The notes below the pieces were generated by a model that was not told the origin of the DNA, searched no databases, and was given only the letters and a program-made list of their open reading frames with translations. This document shows, piece by piece, positions 17,458-26,068 of a DNA stretch of 62,893 nucleotides (positions are counted from its first letter, which is position 1; each line of letters starts with the position of its first letter). The position numbers and the translations under genes were made by a program. This DNA comes from Candidatus Lachnoclostridium pullistercoris. Its GTDB lineage: Bacteria > Bacillota > Clostridia > Lachnospirales > Lachnospiraceae. The stretch is from positions 1-62,893 of the forward strand of contig DWWL01000026.1 of assembly GCA_019119775.1 (NCBI GenBank), read 5' to 3'.

Positions 17458-18882
17458 TCACTCTACTTCCAGATAATTATAATCTTTTTCAGCGTCATTC
17501 AGGATCGAAACCACATAATCCCGCAGAACAGTGATGTATCCTTTGGAATCCCACAGCGCGTAGGCGCTGTCCTCATAAGCTCTGTCCCGGATCTCCACCG
17601 CCTTTCCCTGATAATACATATAGTTCACCCAGGCGTAATATTCGCACATCTGCAGCCGTTCTTCCTCTGTAATCTCCTCCATATGCTGCAGAACGCCATA
17701 CGCTTCATTTTTAAATACCTGCTCCAGAAATGGTTTTCTGAACTGGCTGAAATGAAGAAGTTCTTCTTCCGTCCGGCCGTGCCGTTTCGCCCAGCCTTCC
17801 ACATCCAGCACTCTGGTCCGGTAGGAAAAGCTGCAGTCATCCCGGTAAGTCAGAAGTCCATATCTGCAGTCCGGGGTCGTCATGGAGCTGGTGACGATCT
17901 CGTACAGATTATTGTTCTCCTCCTCCATCCAGTGCTGTACGTGCAGATGGCCGCTGAGGAAAATGTTCACATTCCACTCTCCCAGAATATCCACCAGCTG
18001 CTCGCTGTGCTCGATGGTGCAGTCCACTGTGTAGACCTCGCTCTCCTCCAGCAGATTGTGGTGGGCTACCGGGATCACATTCATGCCTTCCTCCCAGGCG
18101 TTCTCCAGCTGCTCCTCGATCCAGTCGTAGGTTTCCGTGAGGATCACTCCGCCCACCTTTCCATAACCATCTCTGTACTGGCAGGTATCCAGCATCAGAA
18201 GACGGGTCATATCGTCCAGCTGATAGACGTAGCTCAGCGTAGTGGCATCCTCGCTCAGCGCCTCATCATAACCAAATTCCCGGTAGATCTCCCGGAACTG
18301 TTCCGGGGTGGTTCCTTCTGCAGAATACCGATCCTCTCCCCGATATCCATACGCCCGGGGATTGTTGATATCGTGGTTGCCGGGGATCACCACCACAGGA
18401 ATCCCCTTTTTCTCCACCTGCCGCAGTTTTTCCGCCAGGCCCTGATGGCTGGCCAGCTCCCCGTTGGTGCTTAAATCGCCGCACAGGATCAGGATATCCG
18501 GTTTTTCCTCCGTGACTTCCTCTAAAAAGGCATCTGTGATCTGATCAATATATGTCACCAGACGTCCGTCTCCGTGATCCACATCATACTGGAACGCCTC
18601 ACCGTAGTCCGTCAGTTCCGGAGCCAGATAATGAATGTCTGAGCCCAGAATAATCCGTTTTTCAAATCCCGGCTCATACTCCGGTTCCTCTTCCAGCGGC
18701 TCTGTCTCCTTGGGCGGCTCCTTCTCCGGCGCGGCTGTAAACTCCGGAACTGCCTCAGAAGAAGGCTCTGTCTCCTCCTGGGAAACCGCCTCTGTGATGT
18801 CCGTCTCTTTCACCCGGGAACAGCCGGCAGCCGCAGCGGACACAGTCAGGGCTGCCGCCAATATCCCCCAGAACTTCCTCAT
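17458..18882 (-). CDS. Lipoprotein metallophosphoesterase
   Basis: 474 residues from the ATG at 18882; an in-frame ATG at 18903 gives an extra seven residues but would spoil the lipoprotein signal. Signal peptide with lipobox (MRKFWGILAAALTVSAAAAGCS), a Glu/Pro-rich linker, then a calcineurin-like phosphoesterase domain: 'ILGSDIHYLAPE', 'ILCGDLSTNGE', 'VIPGNHDINNP', 'VAHHNLL', 'FLSGHLHVQHW'. It acts outside the membrane on a phosphoester whose identity is unknown. The start overlaps the stop of the GH18 gene by one base (TGATG), so the two are coupled and probably work on the cell surface together. Confidence 0.88.
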   Translation of the reverse strand: MRKFWGILAAALTVSAAAAGCSRVKETDITEAVSQEETEPSSEAVPEFTAAPEKEPPKETEPLEEEPEYEPGFEKRIILGSDIHYLAPELTDYGEAFQYDVDHGDGRLVTYIDQITDAFLEEVTEEKPDILILCGDLSTNGELASHQGLAEKLRQVEKKGIPVVVIPGNHDINNPRAYGYRGEDRYSAEGTTPEQFREIYREFGYDEALSEDATTLSYVYQLDDMTRLLMLDTCQYRDGYGKVGGVILTETYDWIEEQLENAWEEGMNVIPVAHHNLLEESEVYTVDCTIEHSEQLVDILGEWNVNIFLSGHLHVQHWMEEENNNLYEIVTSSMTTPDCRYGLLTYRDDCSFSYRTRVLDVEGWAKRHGRTEEELLHFSQFRKPFLEQVFKNEAYGVLQHMEEITEEERLQMCEYYAWVNYMYYQGKAVEIRDRAYEDSAYALWDSKGYITVLRDYVVSILNDAEKDYNYLEVE

Positions 18883-20561
18883 CACGGATTCACCACATCC
18901 CATATTTCATCCGGCTCAAAGCCCAGTTTCCAGAACGCGATGCCTGCGGCTCCGCTTTCATCCACTGCTTCCGCCTTCAAAGCCAGGGATCTGGCGTCCT
19001 CCATCCAGATATACTGTACGCTCCCGTCCTCACCTTTCAGTTCTCCGTAGTACTGGCCAAGATCGTCCAGCCATTCAAGTTCTACCTGATTTTCGTCGAT
19101 CCATTTCTGAGCCGCCTTCATCCCTACCGCTCTGGACGTAGTTTCCCCGTCCTTCACTGTCCAGATTCTGGTGTAAAGCGGAACGGCTCCGATCACTTTC
19201 TCCTTCGGCACCAGCTCCATCGTATTGGCCAGGCCGTCTTTTACGTAAGGCAGAGATGCCACTGTGCCCATCTCTCCGCCGGCATGATGCTCATCATAAG
19301 CCATGACGATCACATAGTCCGCCACCACGCCCTGTTCTTTCCGGTCATAGTACTCCGTGTAGGCGCTGGGAACGTAATTATCTACCGATAAAATGATCCC
19401 GTTGGCGCGGCACTCGATGGAGAGCTCCCGGATAAACTGGATATAATGGACGCCGGCCTCCGGCTTAATGCTCTCAAAATCCAGATTCAGTCCGTCAATA
19501 TCGTATCGGAGCACCTCATCCACCAATGCGCCGATCAGCTTTCTCCTGGTGGAAGTGGAAGAAAGCAGCACCTCTGTCTGAACGTCTCCGCTGAAATTGT
19601 CCAGCAGCGCCCACACCTGAAGTCCCCGTTCATGGGCTTTTTCCACATACTCCCGGTCTGCCAGAGAGCGGAAGTTTCCCTCATTATCCGTGAGGGCAAA
19701 CCAGGTGGGAGCCACCACGTTCACTCCCTTTACGCCCTCGATCATGCTGTCAAAATTGTCATTGGCATCGGCAGTCGTCACCTGATGCCACACCAGGCTC
19801 ACCCGCTCCCCCAGCAACTGACTTTGATACACAGGAGCCTGAAATGAGCTGTCAGGGATGACTGTTTCCCTGTCTTTCAGCTTCCAGTTGCTGATATATC
19901 CCAAAAATCCCGTGTCCGTGCGGACATAGGACCAGTTGTCCATTTCATTTAAAATTTTCACGCCGGTGCCGGCCTCTATCTCCGTGACCACCGGACTTTT
20001 CACTCCGCCTCTCTGGCGGACGGCCCCGTCCCACCTCACCACAGCGTGCTGCTCTTCTCCCCACTCGCTGTCGATGCAGATCCTGCGGGCCGCTTTCTCA
20101 TCCTCTCCTCCGTCGTGAACGGCAGGATTGTCAAAATATACGGAGCGGATGTCTGTATACCCTGCCACCAGTCCGGCAGACAGATAAACTCCATCCTCCT
20201 CCACCCGAAGGAGATGTCCGTTTTCTCCTTCCGTGCCGGCATCCGCGTATACGATCGAATCCGGCAGTGCATACACTAAAAGCTCTTCATTGCTGTCCCA
20301 GTAAAACCGTTCATTCAGATTGTCATTTACCCAGTCCAGAGGAAGGTACACCTGGTTTTCCTCATAGATTCCCTCCGCGTCCTGGACTTCGTCGTTCCAC
20401 ACAATAGAAACTCGGGTTCCCTGAGCCGGAAACAGCTCCCCGATATCCGCCGCCTCATGGGACGGCATATACCTTCCGGCTGTCCACACTCCGCCCGCGG
20501 CGGCCGCCGCCAGCGCTAACAGCAGAACAGCCCGAAAGGCCGCCTTTGCTCCTCTCTTCAT
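18882..20561 (-). CDS. Membrane-anchored GH18-family glycoside hydrolase with SH3-like domain
   Basis: 559 residues from ATG 20561, which has AAGGAGG six bases upstream; a longer frame from 20717 has no site. N-terminal hydrophobic segment (AVLLLALAAAAAGGVWTAG), a beta-rich region, an SH3-like module near 'VKILNEMDNWSYVRTDTGFLGYI', then a GH18 barrel with the catalytic signature 'IDGLNLDFESI' (DxxxDxE). GH18 enzymes of this build in sporulating Firmicutes act on peptidoglycan or spore cortex; chitin is less likely. It is the first gene of a pair with the phosphoesterase. Confidence 0.87.
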   Translation of the reverse strand: MKRGAKAAFRAVLLLALAAAAAGGVWTAGRYMPSHEAADIGELFPAQGTRVSIVWNDEVQDAEGIYEENQVYLPLDWVNDNLNERFYWDSNEELLVYALPDSIVYADAGTEGENGHLLRVEEDGVYLSAGLVAGYTDIRSVYFDNPAVHDGGEDEKAARRICIDSEWGEEQHAVVRWDGAVRQRGGVKSPVVTEIEAGTGVKILNEMDNWSYVRTDTGFLGYISNWKLKDRETVIPDSSFQAPVYQSQLLGERVSLVWHQVTTADANDNFDSMIEGVKGVNVVAPTWFALTDNEGNFRSLADREYVEKAHERGLQVWALLDNFSGDVQTEVLLSSTSTRRKLIGALVDEVLRYDIDGLNLDFESIKPEAGVHYIQFIRELSIECRANGIILSVDNYVPSAYTEYYDRKEQGVVADYVIVMAYDEHHAGGEMGTVASLPYVKDGLANTMELVPKEKVIGAVPLYTRIWTVKDGETTSRAVGMKAAQKWIDENQVELEWLDDLGQYYGELKGEDGSVQYIWMEDARSLALKAEAVDESGAAGIAFWKLGFEPDEIWDVVNP

Positions 20562-20993
20562 TCCTTTCCTCCTTGGAAAATGCAGGTTCTGACTCTCCAT
20601 CCTCTGCGGCACGGCAGAGCCCGTTTCCAGGCCGCCGGGCCGAAATTTCCGCCAAACGCTTCTGTATACTATATCCACGGCCCGATGGAGACATTCTCGC
20701 CATAGAGTTCTGTTCATGCACAGAGCTCTGCAAGGCTCATTATATCACAGGCACAGCCTGTGACCGCCATTCGCCGCCCGCCCTGCGTGAGCCAGCTCCC
20801 GCAGACTCGCTTTCGCTCATTATATCATACATTCGCAGCATGTATCATTAACTTTTCATTACTTTTTCTGCCTTCTCTGCATTCTCTTCGGATCCGGGAC
20901 CCGGGGCATTTTTCTCCCGGATCCCTTCTTTATTTTCTCATATTCTCAGGAGATTCCGCAGTAAGCCAGGCTGATCACGGCCTACGCGCACAG
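20562..20993. promoter_or_regulatory. Gene-free region upstream of the GH18 gene: twin -10 boxes, a perfect palindrome and a hairpin
   Basis: A 432-bp gap. On the minus strand TGATATAATGAGC occurs twice (20827-20815 and 20747-20735), each holding a TATAAT -10 box. Immediately upstream of the second is a perfect palindrome TCACAGGC-ACA-GCCTGTGA (20745-20763). Good -35 boxes are missing, so these promoters may need an activator. A 10-bp GC hairpin at about 20890-20925 has no T-run. I see no coding frame. Confidence 0.5.
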
Positions 20994-21224
20994 TCATTTG
21001 TATTTTACTTTGTCAAACCGGATCTCCTCCAGCTTCCCGGTATCCGCTCCCACGTAGTCGCTCATGTAGAAGCTGCCGTCCTCCTGGATCTCAAAAATCC
21101 GGTCCCATTCCGATTCCGCCAGTTCTTCGTCATCAATATAGATGGGAATTCCTTTCCTGTGATACCTTTTCAGTCCTTCCAGATATGCCTGGCGCTCTTT
21201 CTCGCTTAATCGTTTTCTGCCCAT
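20994..21224 (-). CDS. Small conserved-looking protein, unknown function
   Basis: 76 residues from ATG 21224, chosen because GGGGAGG stands five bases upstream; the frame is open further back but that part is the shadow of the next gene. It is charged and soluble (MGRKRLSEKERQAYLEGLKRYHR... ending in EEIRFDKVKYK), with a YIDDEE segment and no cysteine. It follows the P-loop-like gene by 65 bases, as the last member of the kinase cluster. I do not recognise the family. Confidence 0.75.
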   Translation of the reverse strand: MGRKRLSEKERQAYLEGLKRYHRKGIPIYIDDEELAESEWDRIFEIQEDGSFYMSDYVGADTGKLEEIRFDKVKYK

Positions 21225-21289
21225 ATGGCCTCCCCTTTTTGCGGCAGGATTTCCACAAAGCAGGTTCCGTGACAGCCAGTTTTCCACAG

Positions 21290-21886
21290 TCACCGCCGCA
21301 AAAAGAACGTCTGAAAAAAATCGAGAGTGCCCGCAGTCACGGAAAACGCGTCCGCTGAAAGCGGAATTTCCAGAACCGGGACCTTCAGCTTCTTTCTCAC
21401 TTCTCTTCTGGTCTCCCCGCTGCCAAAGGCCGCGGCGTTTACCCAGCCTCTCTCCGCCGATTGTCCCAGTTCCAGCCATTCCCGGAACGTTTCCCACTGC
21501 CACTCGCTGAACGAGCCGATGAGCACCCGTTTTTCACAGCGCACAAATTCATCTCTCACGCCGTCCTTCATCACCCCAAAATCGATCAGGACGTACCGGT
21601 ATCGGTTGAGGCAGAGCGCCAACTCCCCGGCGCCCGCCTCTTTGTAGTAGTCGGTTTCCAGTACCCTAAAAGGCTTCCCTTCTCTTCGGCCTCCCGTGCA
21701 CACCAGCTCCATTTTTTCAAAATCTCCGCTGTCATTCCACTCCAGCACGGCCGTTTTTTCCCCGGCAGCTGCCGTCAGGAAGCTGGCCGCCATCACACAG
21801 AAATGAGTCACCCCCACCCCGTGGGACGCCCCGGCCACTCCCACGATCTCACAGCCCGCAGAAGTCTTCTTCCCTTTTCTGACCAT
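21290..21886 (-). CDS. CpaE/ParA-like protein with lysine-less P-loop
   Basis: 198 residues from ATG 21886, which has AAGGAG six bases upstream. It resembles MinD/CpaE-type ATPases: 'VGVAGASHGVGVTHFCVMAASFLTAAAGEKTAVLEWN' at the N-terminus and 'YRYVLIDFGVMKDG' in the Walker B position. The deviant Walker A lysines are missing (GVGVTH instead of GGVGKT), so ATP hydrolysis is doubtful. It overlaps the kinase gene by 79 bases, and the end of that kinase carries a similar domain (GVGTTH); the two may form a heterodimer. Function unknown. Confidence 0.75.
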   Translation of the reverse strand: MVRKGKKTSAGCEIVGVAGASHGVGVTHFCVMAASFLTAAAGEKTAVLEWNDSGDFEKMELVCTGGRREGKPFRVLETDYYKEAGAGELALCLNRYRYVLIDFGVMKDGVRDEFVRCEKRVLIGSFSEWQWETFREWLELGQSAERGWVNAAAFGSGETRREVRKKLKVPVLEIPLSADAFSVTAGTLDFFQTFFLRR

Positions 21887-23310
21887 CGTCCTCTCCTTTC
21901 CAGTTCGATCCCGCACTGTTCTGCCAGACGGCAGTAGAAGCTCTCCGCCTCCTCTCCCGGGAAAAACGGATCAGGAAAATAGGGGGCCAGACAGGCAGCC
22001 GTTCTCCTTCCAGGCTCCGTCCGGAGCGGAAAGCGGGACAGGCTCTGATTCCAGACCACCAGAGACGGCTCCGGGGGAAATGAAGCGGAACGGTTCCACC
22101 ATTTTCCTCCCCGCACCTCCACCAGGAAATCCCATTCCCGGTCGCGCTCCCAGCCGTCTGTCCCCAGATCCTTGACCACCACCTGCCATCCGCCCTGATC
22201 CAGCTTCACATTTTCAGGAAAAAAAGGCCGCATATCCAGTCCGCAGACAGAGATGGTTCCAAAATGGTCCAGGGATTTCCGAAAGTGCCTGAGGATCTCT
22301 CTCACCGCACCTTCCCGGTTTACCTCCGAATACAGAGCTGAAATATTCCGGTCCCGGAGATAGGCAGTCATTCCGACCGCCAGATGAGTCGTTCCGACAC
22401 CCCGGCCGTTTCCCGCAAACCCTACTACGATCGGAAATGATCCTCCTCCTGATCCTCTGCCAGGCAGCTCTGGAAACCGTGTCCCCACTTTCTCCAGCGC
22501 CTCCGCCACTTCCATGGCAGTGCCGTACCGCTTTTCTCTGCGCCTCTCCAGACACTTCCGGATCACCTTCTGCAGCTCCTTCTGTTCTTTTCTCCGCTCT
22601 CTCAGGATCGGTCCGGCCATCCATCCGCGCCTTTTTCCCCGGCCGGACTTCTGCCGCCCGGCCCGGACTGCCGGATGACGTCCAAAAAAGACGCCGCCCG
22701 GCGGAAGATACCTTCCCTCACACAGAAAATACAGAACCGCCCCGATCCCGTAAATGTCCGTCCTCTCATCCGGCTGTTCTCCGGCGTACTGCTCCGGAGC
22801 CGCACAGCCGGGCGTGCCTGCCGCTTCGCTGTCTTCCCCGAAAAATGCTGCCCGCCCGAAGTCCACCAGTTTCACAGTCCCCCGGCACAGCAGAAGATTT
22901 TTCGGCTGCAAATCCAAATATAATATGGGATTTTCTTTTGCTGAATGCAGATGATATACCAGATGGCAGATCTGGATTCCTATGGAAACCGTCCTTGCCG
23001 CTGACAGAGGCCCCTGTTCCTTAACCACTTCAAACAGGTTGTCTCCTTCCAGATATTCTTCGATGAGATAGCCGCACTCCCCGTCCTCCTCCAGATCATA
23101 CACAATGGGGATTCCGGGATGACGGACAGACTTTAAGATCAGACCTTCCCTGCGGAAGCGTCCATATTCCGCTGATGTCCTGGAAATTTTTTTGATGGCC
23201 CGTTTTTCCTCCAGGCCCAGATGCGTTGCCAGATATACCGTGGCTGTGCCGCCGTTTCCCAGCACCCGCTCCAGCCGGTATTTTCCAAACAGAATTGAAT
23301 CTCTGATCAT
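21808..23310 (-). CDS. Ser/Thr protein kinase fused to a CpaE/ParA-like domain
   Basis: 500 residues. Residues 8-280 form a Hanks-type kinase: glycine loop GNGGTATVY, AIKK lysine, catalytic loop 'YLDLQPKN' (the usual His-Arg of HRD is Tyr-Leu), DFG ('LVDFGRA') and APE ('CAAPEQY'). From about residue 295 a second domain starts with 'VGFAGNGRGVGTTHLAVGMTAYL', like CpaE/MinD but without the P-loop lysine. There is no membrane segment or PASTA repeat, so it is not the cell-wall kinase PrkC. It is divergent from mecA. The kinase core looks active; the target is unknown, and the next gene's product is an obvious candidate. Confidence 0.82.
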   Translation of the reverse strand: MIRDSILFGKYRLERVLGNGGTATVYLATHLGLEEKRAIKKISRTSAEYGRFRREGLILKSVRHPGIPIVYDLEEDGECGYLIEEYLEGDNLFEVVKEQGPLSAARTVSIGIQICHLVYHLHSAKENPILYLDLQPKNLLLCRGTVKLVDFGRAAFFGEDSEAAGTPGCAAPEQYAGEQPDERTDIYGIGAVLYFLCEGRYLPPGGVFFGRHPAVRAGRQKSGRGKRRGWMAGPILRERRKEQKELQKVIRKCLERRREKRYGTAMEVAEALEKVGTRFPELPGRGSGGGSFPIVVGFAGNGRGVGTTHLAVGMTAYLRDRNISALYSEVNREGAVREILRHFRKSLDHFGTISVCGLDMRPFFPENVKLDQGGWQVVVKDLGTDGWERDREWDFLVEVRGGKWWNRSASFPPEPSLVVWNQSLSRFPLRTEPGRRTAACLAPYFPDPFFPGEEAESFYCRLAEQCGIELERRGRWSEKGRRLLRAVRSWEWPGRPTGWG

Positions 23311-23464
23311 ATCTCCTCCTCTCCGGAGGAGTCATTTCCTGGGTTTATTGTACGGCTGCCCGCCGGTTTTTGCAAATGAAAAATGTGTAAAGATCCTATA
23401 AACATTCTCTAAACCTCATTTTTCTGCTCAAACCTTAAGATTTCATAAAATGTTCACATACCAA

Positions 23465-23494
23465 TTGATATTTTGATATATTATATAGTATAGT
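23465..23494 (+). promoter_or_regulatory. Probable promoter of mecA
   Basis: TTGATA (23465-23470), 18-base spacer, TATAGT (23489-23494) in a very AT-rich stretch; the mecA ATG follows at 23546. Confidence 0.5.
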
Positions 23495-23545
23495 TAAGTT
23501 GAGAGAGTATATCTTTTTCCATACAACTGCAAAGGAAGTGAACCT

Positions 23546-24274
23546 ATGAAAATTGAACGTGTAAATGAGAATCAAATTCGCTGTACCCTGACCAGCTTTG
23601 ACTTGAGCGTCCGCAACCTGAACCTGCGGGAGCTGGCGTACGGTACAGAAAAGGCCCGGAATCTTTTCCGTGAAATGATTCAGAAGGCGTCAAATGAAGT
23701 GGGTTTTGAAGCCGAGGACATTCCTCTGATGGTTGAAGCAATTCCGTTATCAAATGAAAGCGTTATGCTGATCATTACAAAAATAGAGGATCCTGAAGAA
23801 CTGGACACCAGATTTTCCAAATTCTCCCCGTCCCCGGAGGACGAGGGGGACGACCTTCTCTCCTCCCTTGCCAGCGAGCTGCTGGAAGGAGCGGACGGTC
23901 TTTTGAGCCAGCTGGCGTCCCAGAACCAGGCAGAAACCGTCAAGGAGGTCCCGGCGCAGACTACGCCCCAGGAACAGAAGCCTTCTTCCCGAATCTACCG
24001 GTTTGACAGTCTGGACGCGGCTACCGACGCGGCCCACGCCGCCGGCGGCACTTTTACCGGCATAAACACTCTGTATAAAAAGCCCGGCACCTCCCAGTAC
24101 TATCTGGTAGTCAACAGCGAGGGCGCGGACACCAGAGAATTTAACCGGGTTCTCAACATACTGGCCGAGTACGGAACCAAGCAGAAATATGAATATGCCA
24201 GCGAAGCCTATTTCCAGGAACACTACGATGTGATCGTCAGAGACAAAGCGCTTCAGGCGCTGGCGCTGGTATAA
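23546..24274 (+). CDS. mecA: Adaptor protein MecA
   Basis: 242 residues with the MecA layout: an N-terminal substrate-binding domain (MKIERVNENQIRCTLTSFDLSVRNLNLRELAYG), an acidic flexible linker (about residues 95-145) and a C-terminal ClpC-binding domain (YRFDSLDAATDAAHAAGG ... YLVVNSEG ... YASEAYFQEHYDVI). It recruits substrates to the ClpC/ClpP protease. It is a single gene with its own promoter and a terminator that overlaps the end of the convergent merR gene. Confidence 0.93.
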   Translation: MKIERVNENQIRCTLTSFDLSVRNLNLRELAYGTEKARNLFREMIQKASNEVGFEAEDIPLMVEAIPLSNESVMLIITKIEDPEELDTRFSKFSPSPEDEGDDLLSSLASELLEGADGLLSQLASQNQAETVKEVPAQTTPQEQKPSSRIYRFDSLDAATDAAHAAGGTFTGINTLYKKPGTSQYYLVVNSEGADTREFNRVLNILAEYGTKQKYEYASEAYFQEHYDVIVRDKALQALALV

Positions 24275-24280
24275 CGCGGC

Positions 24281-24327
24281 GGGCAGCCGGGAAGAGGGTC
24301 ATCTCTCCCCGGCTGCCCTGATTTTTT
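24281..24327 (+). terminator. Intrinsic terminator of mecA
   Basis: GGGCAGCCGGG (24281-24291) pairs with CCCGGCTGCCC (24308-24318), followed by seven T. The merR stop codon lies in its loop. Confidence 0.88.
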
Positions 24328-24766
24328 TCTGCTGCATCTTTTTCTCCGATTCCGGCCGGTTCTCCCCCTTTTCCGGCGTCACAAGCGAACAGCTGTCCGC
24401 CGCTTCTCCAGCCAATACCTCATCATAGTACGCCTGCTTTTCGTCGATGTAGTCGATGCTCTTTCTGATCTCCTCGATCTGCGCGAGAAGTTCCTGCCTC
24501 TTTCTCTCCAGCACCTGCTTTCTCTCGGGAACCGAAGATTTTCCCCGACGGCACAGCTCCAGAAATTCCCTGATCTCCTGAATGCTCATCCCGCAGCTCC
24601 GCAGCCGTTTCATGCACAAGATCCCCTTGATGTCATGGTCGTCAAAGATCCTTCTGTTTCCCTCGTCCCTCTTCATATCCGGCACCAGGCCCTGGTTGCA
24701 GTAAAACTTCAGCGTCTCATAGGAAAGACCTGTGGCCTCCCCCGCCTGCTTCATCGTATACAGCAT
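24299..24766 (-). CDS. MerR-family transcriptional regulator
   Basis: 155 residues: N-terminal MerR winged HTH (MLYTMKQAGEATGLSYETLKFYCNQGLVPDMKRDEGNRRIFDDHD), then a long dimerising coiled coil and a short tail with one Cys. The effector region is short, with no metal-binding cysteine set, so a metal sensor is unlikely. It is divergent from an iron-sulfur flavoprotein gene whose promoter has the 19-base spacer and central dyad typical of MerR control. That gene is its evident target. The inducer is unknown. Confidence 0.9.
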   Translation of the reverse strand: MLYTMKQAGEATGLSYETLKFYCNQGLVPDMKRDEGNRRIFDDHDIKGILCMKRLRSCGMSIQEIREFLELCRRGKSSVPERKQVLERKRQELLAQIEEIRKSIDYIDEKQAYYDEVLAGEAADSCSLVTPEKGENRPESEKKMQQKKIRAAGER

Positions 24767-24848
24767 TTATCTCTCCTTCCCGGGCCGGAAAAATCCTCTT
24801 TCCCCGGCCGCCGCTGAAAAACAATCCTAAAACCGCCTAAATTTTTTC

Positions 24849-24879
24849 TTGACCGGTAGCTTCTACCGGGTGCTACACT
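24849..24879 (+). promoter_or_regulatory. MerR-type promoter with 19-bp spacer and operator palindrome
   Basis: -35 TTGACC (24849-24854), 19-base spacer, -10 TACACT (24874-24879). A perfect inverted repeat CCGGTAG-CTT-CTACCGG (24853-24869) fills the spacer. This over-long spacing with an internal dyad is the hallmark of promoters untwisted by MerR-type activators. Confidence 0.9.
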
Positions 24880-24929
24880 GTCAGTATAGCTTAAATTTTT
24901 TTATCTTACCAGCAGGAGGGATTGGATTT

Positions 24930-25547
24930 ATGAAAGTTTTGATTATCAACGGCAGCCCCCGGGCAAACGGCAACACTTCCATCGCCTTAAAGGAGATGGT
25001 GAAGGTGTTTGAGGCTGAGGGCGTGGAGACGGAAGTTCTTCAGATCGGAACCAAAGACATCCGCAGCTGCATTGCCTGCAATAAATGCGCGGAAACGGGC
25101 GCCTGCGTGTTCAATGACCTGGTAAATGAGACGGCGCCGAAATTTGAGGCCTGCGACGGCCTGGTAGTAGCCAGCCCCGTATACTACGCCTCCGCCAACG
25201 CCACTCTGGTAGCTTTTCTCACCAGACTGTTCTACAGCACTCACTTTGACAAAACCATGAAAGTGGGGGCCAGCGTGGTGTGCGCCAGAAGAGGGGGCCT
25301 TTCCTCCACTTTCGACGAGCTGAACAAATTCTTCACCATCAGCGGCATGCCCGTGGCGTCCAGCCAGTACTGGAACAGCATTCACGGCAGAGAGGCTGGA
25401 GAGGCCAGCCAGGATGCAGAGGGACTTCAGACCATGCGCACTCTGGCACGCAACATGACGTTTCTGATGAAGAGCATCGCCCTGGGAAAAGAAGCCTACG
25501 GCCTTCCGGAGAAAGAACCGTTCGCAAGGACCAATTTCATCCGCTGA
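24930..25547 (+). CDS. Iron-sulfur flavoprotein (NADPH-dependent FMN reductase family)
   Basis: 205 residues from ATG 24930 behind GCAGGAGGG. Flavodoxin-like fold: 'MKVLIINGSPRANGNTSIALKEM' (FMN phosphate loop) and 'DGLVVASPVYYASANATL'. A compact C-x2-C-x2-C-x5-C motif (Cys47, Cys50, Cys53, Cys59; CIACNKCAETGAC) is the [4Fe-4S]-binding motif of archaeal/clostridial Isf proteins. It probably transfers electrons to oxygen species, quinones or other acceptors. Regulation is by the divergent MerR protein. Confidence 0.88.
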   Translation: MKVLIINGSPRANGNTSIALKEMVKVFEAEGVETEVLQIGTKDIRSCIACNKCAETGACVFNDLVNETAPKFEACDGLVVASPVYYASANATLVAFLTRLFYSTHFDKTMKVGASVVCARRGGLSSTFDELNKFFTISGMPVASSQYWNSIHGREAGEASQDAEGLQTMRTLARNMTFLMKSIALGKEAYGLPEKEPFARTNFIR

Positions 25548-25657
25548 TCCGAACGCAATTCTGTCTGCTGACTGAACATACGCATTGGCGTCCGCCGCCC
25601 ATGCGCGACGGCACACGGCTTGTCAGCATACGGCACGGCAGCACACCGGCATACAGC

Positions 25658-25717
25658 GCGGCGGACCGCCGCCTGCAGATGAATTTTCTGCAGACGGCAG
25701 TCCGCCGCTTTTATTTA
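25658..25717. terminator. Long GC hairpin between convergent genes
   Basis: GCGGACCGCCG-CTGCAG and CTGCAGACGGCAGTCCGC pair around a short AT loop, followed by TTTTATTTATTT on the plus strand. It likely terminates the flavoprotein gene and may serve both directions. Confidence 0.65.
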
Positions 25718-25727
25718 TTTCCCTATT

Positions 25728-25985
25728 TTATTTATGGCCCAGCACCTGATTCAAGTCCAGGGTGACTGTGCCGTCTTCACCGATAAAGCACGGGATCCCC
25801 AGACGGTCCGTTCCTCTCACATCCCCGTAAACCGGGCTGTTTTCTCTCAGATTCAGATACTCCTTCAGGTCTGCATGGCAGGATAAAATGTCCTTAAAAT
25901 CAATCTCAGCTCCCTCTGCCCAGAGGCGGTTTAAGGCCCCCAGCGTATCCGGGCAGAGATGACTTCCGATCACTGTTACTTTCAT
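25728..25985 (-). CDS. Small glutaredoxin-like protein
   Basis: 85 residues with a thioredoxin-fold start 'MKVTVIGSHLCPDT' (single Cys11; no CxxC) and a cis-Pro region 'GIPCFIGEDG'. Proteins of this kind are common in clostridia beside amino-acid or redox genes. It may reduce or form mixed disulfides, but the catalytic pair is incomplete. It lies 83 bases after the symporter gene at 26069 in the same direction and may be transcribed with it. Confidence 0.75.
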   Translation of the reverse strand: MKVTVIGSHLCPDTLGALNRLWAEGAEIDFKDILSCHADLKEYLNLRENSPVYGDVRGTDRLGIPCFIGEDGTVTLDLNQVLGHK

Positions 25986-26068
25986 CGCTTTTTTCCTTTC
26001 CTGTTTAATCTTTCGCGGTCAAATTTTCAACTCATTTATGAAATTATGAAAAAATCTTATTCCCGATC

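Noticed and set aside
20890-20925. Intrinsic terminator after the 76-residue gene
   Set aside because: The hairpin GGATCCGGGA/TCCCGGATCC has no T-run on the minus strand.
21225-21503. N-terminal extension of the 76-residue protein to 169 residues
   Set aside because: The extra part is the shadow of the P-loop-like gene in another frame, while ATG 21224 has a good GGGGAGG.
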